NCBI GenBank assembly: GCA_016800925.1
Contig: JABCPU010000296.1
Location: 1-64,000 of the forward strand
Length of the DNA stretch: 64,000 nucleotides
Source: Suillus spraguei
Lineage: Eukaryota > Basidiomycota > Agaricomycetes > Boletales > Suillaceae
Reading direction: 5' to 3'
Made by a program: the position numbers and the translations under genes. The notes below the pieces were generated by a model. That model ran no database searches. It had not been told where the DNA came from and worked only from the letters and a program-made list of their open reading frames with translations. Of the stretch, positions 57,714-64,000 are shown piece after piece (position 1 is the first letter of the stretch; every line of letters starts with the position of its first letter).

Positions 57714-58338
57714 AGGTTTCCTTACTGTTTCTTTGCACCACTCGCACTTTACCGCTACCACTAACATTATTGCTCATCATCACTTGCTCGACGCTACATT
57801 TTCAAGCATTGTTTCAGCCACAGTAGTACTGCTACATATGACACTAGTTCCAGCAGCATCTTCACTAGCTGCAGCAGCATCAGGAAATTCACACATTCCT
57901 TGACGTGCCCTTATGCGGACTTATTTACACTTAACTGCCTTGGTGAAATTGAATCTACTTGTCCAAAATTTCAATGTGAATGAATTCAGAAAAAAAAAGT
58001 TGAGATATATTAATATACATGTTTTATTGTATTTCGCACTCAAAAATATAAGATATGCCAGGTGAATGATGTGAGAGAGAGCAAACAAGTTTTGAGATAA
58101 GTGAGTTAAGCTGATTAAGCATGTTAAGGAATGTGTGAATTTCCTGATGAGCTTACCGCTGACTACGATGCTATATTTGCTCACTGGTTTGACTAGGATT
58201 GGACTATACTAACAGGCATCCCCCTTTAGAGTTGAATGTTCTTGCCTAGCAAGTGAAGCAGACTAGACAGAGTGCAAGACTCACATACTAACTTAAGAGG
58301 TAGTTTATCTACAGCCCAGGTTAGGTTGTATCTTTACA
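57714..58338 (-). mobile_element. Family A LTR, 5' half, with nested MITE
   Basis: This is reverse-complement family A sequence from about CTTACTGTTTCTTTGCACC to GTTGTATCTTTACA. It is interrupted by the inverted-repeat element at 57878-58149. Together with the plus-strand 3' half next to it, it forms what one family A LTR would look like after an internal inversion. Confidence 0.82.
57878..58149. mobile_element. MITE, 272 bp, Plavaka-like ends
   Basis: The element has 24-bp perfect terminal inverted repeats starting CATCAGGAAATTCACAC, at 57878-57901 and 58126-58149. The interior is AT-rich without coding capacity. It is flanked by the 2-bp duplication AG. Its removal restores the family A LTR sequence (GCTGCAGCAGCTTACCGC). 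The terminal CATCAGGAAA and the 2-bp duplication match the Plavaka element at 21474-29112. Confidence 0.85.
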
Positions 58339-59609
58339 TCAGGCACCTGGGCGAAGGCAAACATCATCTTTGAATAAGTCCACCTCAGCAGCAGGAACAA
58401 GATAAGAAGATTGAAAACAATGCTTGTCAGCATGACCAGGACCATCAACATGTTTCAGCAAGTTGTTGCCGTCAAAGGCATCAAGTCAAGCAGGATAGAG
58501 AGGGGGCTCATCGGGTTGCTATCATGCACAGCATGGTAAGTGGCCTTGCAACAAATTTAAGCTGCTTACCTTGTAGTTGCATGCTGGGCATGCGTGGAGC
58601 ATATGCCAGTGTGGCATGTCTCGACCCAGTGACTGATCAGTGAGAGTTTTCACCTCGCACACAATGGCAAGATAGGTGTCAAATGCAGCAGCAAACTGGT
58701 CATGTAAGAACTGAAAATAAGTGCACTATTCAAAGTTAGTAAGCAACTGTTGTAATAGACACTGGAGACCTACATTGTGAAGTGCACATAGCACCTTCAC
58801 CATTCCCTGCACACTGAATGATGGCTTTCTCTGGCGTATTTGGTGATAAAGCTCTAGACAATCCAGAGAGATAGCAAGTGTGGGCTGAAGAGGTGAGCAG
58901 CCAAGGTAGCCGATCTTCAAGAGTGAGACATTGGTGAGTTCATTGAGGGCTTGATCAACAGATCATTCAACTACATTGGCTGTAGATACAATAAGTAACA
59001 ATTGACTTGTTGGAGGGGAACTCACTGATGTCAACCATGGTGACATGAAAAGAAGCCATGGGTGCTTGAGCAGACGGTAAACAAGGCTTCTGCTTCCACA
59101 GCAAGACTGCCTGGGCGAGTGATGGCATTTGATCATGCCATGCAGCATACATGGCATTGTTGCGCATGAGGCGATTGCGCAGTGCACGTCAATGATGGTG
59201 TCTACCTTGAATGCTACAAAGAATCAGTTGAGTCAAAAAATCAGAAAATATCAAAGCAAGAAACATACCACCTGAATACTTGCGTTCATGCAGCACTAAC
59301 TGCGTGTCGATCATGACCAGTGAGTGGAGGGTGCATCTCACTACCCTCATCCTCTTCTGTGGAGTCCTCACTATCAACTGCATTGCCATCCGTAGTCACA
59401 GCTGCACCAATGACATCACCAAAGTCCGCAAAGTCACTGACATCATTTGAGTAATTATTGGTGTAAATAGCGGCCTCAGCAAGGAGTTGTTGTGTGGCAG
59501 CACTGAGCTCTAGCTTTCTATGATGAGTGTTCAAGAAATATGAAATATACAGACGACGTACCTTGGTGACTCTCCAAGTTTTCCCTTTCAAGTGCAAGTT
59601 GATCTGCAC
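58339..59609 (-). pseudogene. CxC1-type KDZ transposase, N-terminal fragment
   Basis: Read on the minus strand: an acidic leader (KLELSAATQQLLAEAAIYTN, then DSTEEDEGSE), YAAWHDQMPSLAQAVLLWKQ, MASFHVTMVDISEF, VSLLKIGYLGCSPLQPTLAI, LDCLELYHQIRQRKPSFSVQ and KVLCALHN. An intron leads to AAAFDTYLAIVCEVKTLTDQ, LGRDMPHWHMLHACPACNYK V, then DAFDGNNLLKHVDGPGHADK and PAAEVDLFKDDVCLRPGA. GYLGCxPxxPTxAIS and HACPxCxYK are typical of KDZ proteins with a CxC1 cluster. The catalytic half is absent: the frame ends at the family A LTR at 58338. Confidence 0.72.
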
Positions 59610-59859
59610 GGATCTTGCTGAGGTTGGCTCTCAATGTTCAGGCTGTGCCCATATCTGTGATGACTGTTTCGTGAACAGATCCAAAGGTAAAATTAAATTT
59701 GCATTTGTGGTGAGACATGGTGGAAGAGATGATAAGGTATGGGAACAACAACGCACCACAAGCACGAGGTCATGAGAAGTTGGAGAGCAGTCAACATACT
59801 ACTCACTAGCACATGTGCATGTGCATGCATTATAGTAAATATCTAGTAAAAATAGGTCG

Positions 59860-60777
59860 TAAAGATGGCGAACGGCAAAGGAAACAACAAGCTCACCACA
59901 ACAGACAACTTGCACAACAATCAAGAATGAGAACGACATTCCAAAGCCATCCATTCACGAGACCTCCCACAGCGTAATCATGCATGATGGTGAGGTTGAA
60001 GGTAGTGGATGTGTGTACTATAGTGAGAAATTGATAAAGATGGCGAATGGCAAGGGAAACAAGGAGCTCACCACAACAGACGACCCGCACAACAATCAAG
60101 AATGAAAGCAACATTCTGAAGCCATCCATTTGCAAGACTTCCCACAGTGCAGTGATCATGCATGATGGTGAAATTGAAGGTAGTGGGTGTGTGTGGTATA
60201 GTGAGAAACCAATAATGGCAAGGGAAACAAGGAGCTCACTACAACAGATGACCCGCACAACAATCAAGAATGAAAGCAACATTCTGAAGCCATCCATTCG
60301 CAAGACTTCCCACAGCACAGTGATCATGCACGACAGTGAGGTTGAAGGTAGTGGGGGTGTGTAGTATAGTGAGAAATCAATAATGGCAAGGGAAACAAGG
60401 AGCTCACCACAACAGATGACCCGCACAATGATCAAGAATGAAAGCAACATTCCAAAGCCATCCATTCACAAGACCTCCCACAGTGCAGTGGTCATGCACA
60501 ACAGTAATGTTGAAGGCAGTGGGTACATGTACTATATTGAAAATCCGGACATGAAGACAGTAAACAGCAAGGAAACAATGAGCTCACCATAACAGATGAC
60601 CTGCATGACAATCCGGTGATAGTAAGAGGTTGTAGAGCGCAGAATACTGTATCAATAGCATGGAGAGATGGGATAGAGAAGGTCTGAAAGAAATTGGGGA
60701 AAAAATGAGTAAACAACGGAGCTCAACATCACACACGACGAACATGGGTGAGAATGTGGTCGTGAGAAGGCACAGAA
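59860..60777 (+). repeat. Minisatellite, about 170-bp unit, five copies plus a remnant
   Basis: GGAGCTCACCACAACAGA recurs at 59891, 60066, 60234, 60402 and 60582, with a worn copy at 60721 (spacings 175, 168, 168, 180 and 139). Each unit contains AAAGCCATCCATTCRCRAGAC and GTGAGAAA. Two spacings of exactly 168 bp keep a minus-strand frame open with 56-residue repeats. This is most simply a by-product of the period. Confidence 0.9.
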
Positions 60778-60785
60778 TAGGTGGC

Positions 60786-63420
60786 TAGTGCCTCCAAAGT
60801 CCGGTCCTGAACCTAGGTTTGAACTCGAACCTTTGCGGACTGGACCATTGGTTCAGTCACAGGTCTGGTATTTCTGCTGGACTGAACCCCCTAATAGGTC
60901 CGAGGTCCGGTATTTTCCTGGAGCACGTGAACCGGTCCAGACACGTCCGGACCAGTTTGAACCTGATGTATTTTTATCCAACTTAGATTCTCAAACCAGC
61001 AACGAAGCCTCATGTTTTTGGTAAGGTTTTCTGTTTAAGCATTGTGTGTGCCCGTCGGTTTACGGTCATCCCCCCTTCTAGCCTACTTGCAGTAACTACA
61101 TTACCCTCATCTGTGTTCTTCTCTTGGTCTCTTCAGCAATGCGACTTATCAAGGTGCTGGTACATTCACAACACATTCACTGTCTGTCATTGCTAACTTC
61201 TAATGTCATTTATTTCAGGACATACTGTCCGCACTTTTGATTCACCACACTGCTGTTCTGGCATTTGTTCACACTCCGGCATTTTCATTAGATAGATTCC
61301 CCAGCTGACAAGCCTCAAGAGTGGGAACTCAGGATGGAACAGCTCGCATTCGCACCCATTTGCGGCAACCACAGCGGTGCAAACATTGGCAATATTTTGA
61401 TTGAGAACATTGACAAATATGGTATTCGCACGAAGCTCGGATGGTTTACAGCGGACAATGCTACTAACAACGATACTGCCATTGAGACTGTTGCTAACTC
61501 TATTGACCCTTCTGGTGAGGCATGAAAACCAATCGAGCATCGAGTACGGTAAGTTTGTCTATTTATGATATACTTAAGTTGAGATTACTGACAAGTATTC
61601 AGTTGTATGGAGCATGCACTCCACTTAGCAGCAAAACATTTTGTCGAGGAGGTGGCTCCTACGCCAGCAAGTGTCTTGCACAAGAAGGCAGCTCAGGCTC
61701 AGGCCGAAGATGATGAGGATGAGGAAAGTGTTGAATTCGAAGTCAATGACACTGTTGGCAAAGCACTTGCGTTTGTCACGCAGGTAAGTTATTAAATTTT
61801 CTATCTGCTATTGTATACTAACATGACACCTTTGTTTAGGTATGGAAGTCTCCTCAAGCTTGCGTCTTCCTTCAAAAATGCTGCACCGAGGTGAACGAGC
61901 CCCCATTGGAGCTTTTGAGATGGGTGCGCACATGTTGGGCCTCTCTGTTTAGTATGCTGGAGCGCATTTTTTCAATTGCGCAAAGTAAGTCATCTACTAC
62001 TGACTACATGAATACATCACTGACTCAATTTTTCAGGGAGTGAACAGATTCATCCAACTCGCTGATGACAGCGATGAGGTCCCAAAGTTGAAGGACAAAT
62101 TGTACGCTGATTTCAGGCTTTCGGCACACAAATGGGGGGAGCTGGACTTGATGTGTGAGATCCTTCAGGTTCATCATTTCCCTCCATCTTTTACATTTAA
62201 GCTTGCTTATGTGCTGCGCACACAGGAACCTGCAGATGCTCAGCAGAGTTTCTCAGCAACTCGTGAACCAACTGTATGGCGAACTATTCCGGTGCTCAAA
62301 TATCTTCAAGAGACGTTGCAAAATATGGCCAACTCTTCAAAATTCAGCCACTTCTCAACAGCCATTGAAGCTGGTGTCGCTAATCTCAGCAAGTGGTATG
62401 GTAAGACTGATGACACGGACATCTATTTTATTTGTCTTGGTACATATTGTATTTATTTTAATGCCTCTGAATGATGCTGACCTTTTTGATGTAGCGCTCA
62501 ACCCCAACTACAAGGTCGCATATGCCAAAGACAAATGGGCCCCTCATTTTTTCGAAATGGGGATGCAATCCCTTGAGAGAGTGGTATGTCGCTTGTCATC
62601 ATGCACCTCAATTGTATACTAATCTTACATAGTTTGATATATATCATCATTGCAGTGCTGTCTCACAGGCTCCTGCAGAGCCATCTGTCACTGTGCCATC
62701 TTTGCTCACTTGCCAAGGATCATACGGCCATAGTTGGATGCGCAGCTCTGTCAAATCGCATGTTGTGAACGACCCAACCACACGAAGGCCTCGTCAAGAA
62801 CTTAAGGACTACCTAGATGCACCACTTGAGGATGTTGACGATGTAGTTGGCTGGTGGGGGGTACGTCTTATTGTTTAATTTATGTTGTTTGCATACTAAT
62901 ACCATCAAAAAACTTTTCAAGCACCATTCTATCCAGTACCCGACCATCTCCCACATCACAAAGGATTACCTTGCCATCCAGGGATCCGCAGTTGCATCCG
63001 AGTGTGCATTTTCAAGCGCGGCATTACTGGGACTGCACGTCACAGCTGTTTGCAGCCAGCAACATTCGAGGCTCTCCAGTTGCTCAAGAGCATGTACCGT
63101 CAAGGCCACATTTCTGCAACATCCCAGGCTGAGTTTGCTGCTCCTTACGATAACTGCATTGTCGTCAAGGAAGAGTTTTAGTAGTTATTCATACTAGCAA
63201 GTTTTGTTCTCATTTTTTGTCAATTTTAAGTTTTTTTTGCAATTCAAATAACGGTTCAAGAGTTCGAACACGTTCTGAACCTGAACTGAACCCCTCCGAA
63301 TGCGTTCGAAGGTGTCCGGTCCAAGGTTCGGCCACCATGCCTGAACCTGACCAATGGTCGAGTTCAGGGTTCGCAGACATAGGGCCATGAACCTGACCGA
63401 ACCAGACTTCGGAGGCACTA
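60786..63420 (+). mobile_element. hAT transposon, 2.6 kb, deleted
   Basis: The terminal inverted repeats are TAGTGCCTCCAAAGTCCGGT (left) and TAGTGCCTCCGAAGTCTGGT (right, inward). A perfect 8-bp target duplication TAGGTGGC lies at 60778-60785 and 63421-63428, the length typical of hAT elements. It contains a transposase lacking its N-terminal part. GAACC/GGTTC-rich subterminal sequence lies on both sides. It is inserted at the edge of the minisatellite. Confidence 0.95.
61270..63181 (+). pseudogene. hAT transposase, N-terminally truncated
   Basis: From about 61270 the protein reads EWELRMEQLAFAPICGNHSG, KYGIRTKLGWFTADNATNND and IDPSGEA. After an intron come MEHALHLAAKHFVEEVAPTP and an acidic stretch. 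Further exons give VNRFIQLADDSDEVPKLKDK, TREPTVWRTIPVLKYLQETL, KWYGKTDDTDIYFICL, NPNYKVAYAKDKWAPHFFEM and YPTISHITKDYLAIQGSAVA then SECAFSS, the hAT dimerisation motif. It ends DNCIVVKEEF stop at 63181. WFTADNATNND contains a conserved catalytic-region Asp. The BED finger and first part are missing within the element, and frame changes occur, so the copy is non-autonomous. Confidence 0.85.
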
Positions 63421-63428
63421 TAGGTGGC

Positions 63429-64000
63429 GCAGTGTCGGGGAGGAATCTGCAGAGATTTCCGCACATACCGATTTAGGGCAGTAAGGGCAATCCCTATTAA
63501 GTAGGCTGTAGGGAGCGCATATTTTTAATAAGGGACTGCTGGTTTGCTGCTATTATTGCTGGTATGAGTGGACAGTAATAATCGTTACTAATTAGTAACA
63601 GGATGGGGCCAGGGGTACGTGATACATTTACTAATTAGTAAGCTTAATGGTGCTAGTACTCAGGTGGTTAAATACAAAACTGCGATCCATACTATGTCGA
63701 AAGAGAAATCGCACACAGGAGATAAAAAGCCTGTAACATGCACTGATATTTTTTCAGTGCTGACTTGAGGTGAGCAAATAAAGCCATGGTTGACGGTTGA
63801 CGTTGAACATTGAACATTGAACTTCATGCTCAGCATTTTCATAAATGTTGGAGTCAACCTCTGAAATCACGAATGCCCTGATGAGGCGTGCCCCCATCAA
63901 TCCGCCATTCCTGCCGGCCGTTTTAGACGCGCATTTCATTCGAAGTAGATTGAGTGACTACCAAAGAGTGTGTAAGTTTCTTGCGGTGATAGTACTCATT
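63429..64000. other. No gene seen
   Basis: The sequence contains short repeats such as TACTAATTAGTAA (twice, near 63586 and 63629) and TTGAACATTGAACATTGAAC. No coding region is recognised. Confidence 0.5.

Noticed and set aside
59893..60465. 190-residue hydrophobic repeat protein on the minus strand
   Set aside because: It arises from the minisatellite period being divisible by three; no start context, introns or family resemblance.
61193..61540. Minus-strand 115-residue frame
   Set aside because: It is antisense to the hAT transposase block WFTADNATNND on the plus strand.

Overview
This window reads as genomic DNA of a filamentous basidiomycete, most likely an agaricomycete. Genes carry many short introns (about 45-70 bp). 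The protein families DUF6532, DUF6533, Plavaka transposases and KDZ (Kyakuja-Dileera-Zisupton) transposases with CxC cysteine clusters are typical of that group. I cannot name the species.

Layout. Positions 1-39400 are almost wholly transposon in transposon. A decayed DIRS-like tyrosine-recombinase retroelement (1-4980) is cut by three solo LTRs. A decayed hAT gene and four to six solo LTRs of three families follow (5586-12380), then an unrecognised gene cut by two LTRs (13.2-18.5 kb). From 18955 to 39360 lies one CxC5/CxC6 KDZ-type gene on the minus strand. It is split by a solo LTR (19483-20447), a 7.6 kb Plavaka element (21474-29112) and a 9.6 kb KDZ element (29132-38701). Removing the insertions and one copy of each target duplication restores its reading frame across every junction. 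The Plavaka element holds a divergent pair of genes, a DUF6532 protein and a dying transposase. The KDZ element holds four apparently intact genes and subterminal repeats, and has a perfect 8-bp target duplication.

Positions 40000-56100 are an ordinary gene-bearing stretch: a DUF6533 membrane protein (-), an alpha/beta hydrolase (+), tandem tRNA-like repeats next to a YqcI/YcgG pseudogene, an Alba-like protein (-), an MFS transporter (-), a 4.3 kb stretch with nothing recognisable, and a GT90/CAP10 glycosyltransferase (+). After 57250 repeats resume: partial LTRs holding a small inverted-repeat element whose ends match the Plavaka element, a CxC1-type KDZ fragment, a 170-bp minisatellite, and a 2.6 kb hAT element with perfect 8-bp target duplications.

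Three LTR families are named here for convenience. A is about 960 bp, ends TGTAAAG...GTTACA, with 4-bp target duplications. B is about 720-770 bp, ends TGTCATATAC...CTTAACA, with 5-bp duplications. C is about 480 bp, ends TGTTA...TAACA, with 5-bp duplications. No internal gag-pol region of any of them is present, so every copy is a solo or partial LTR.
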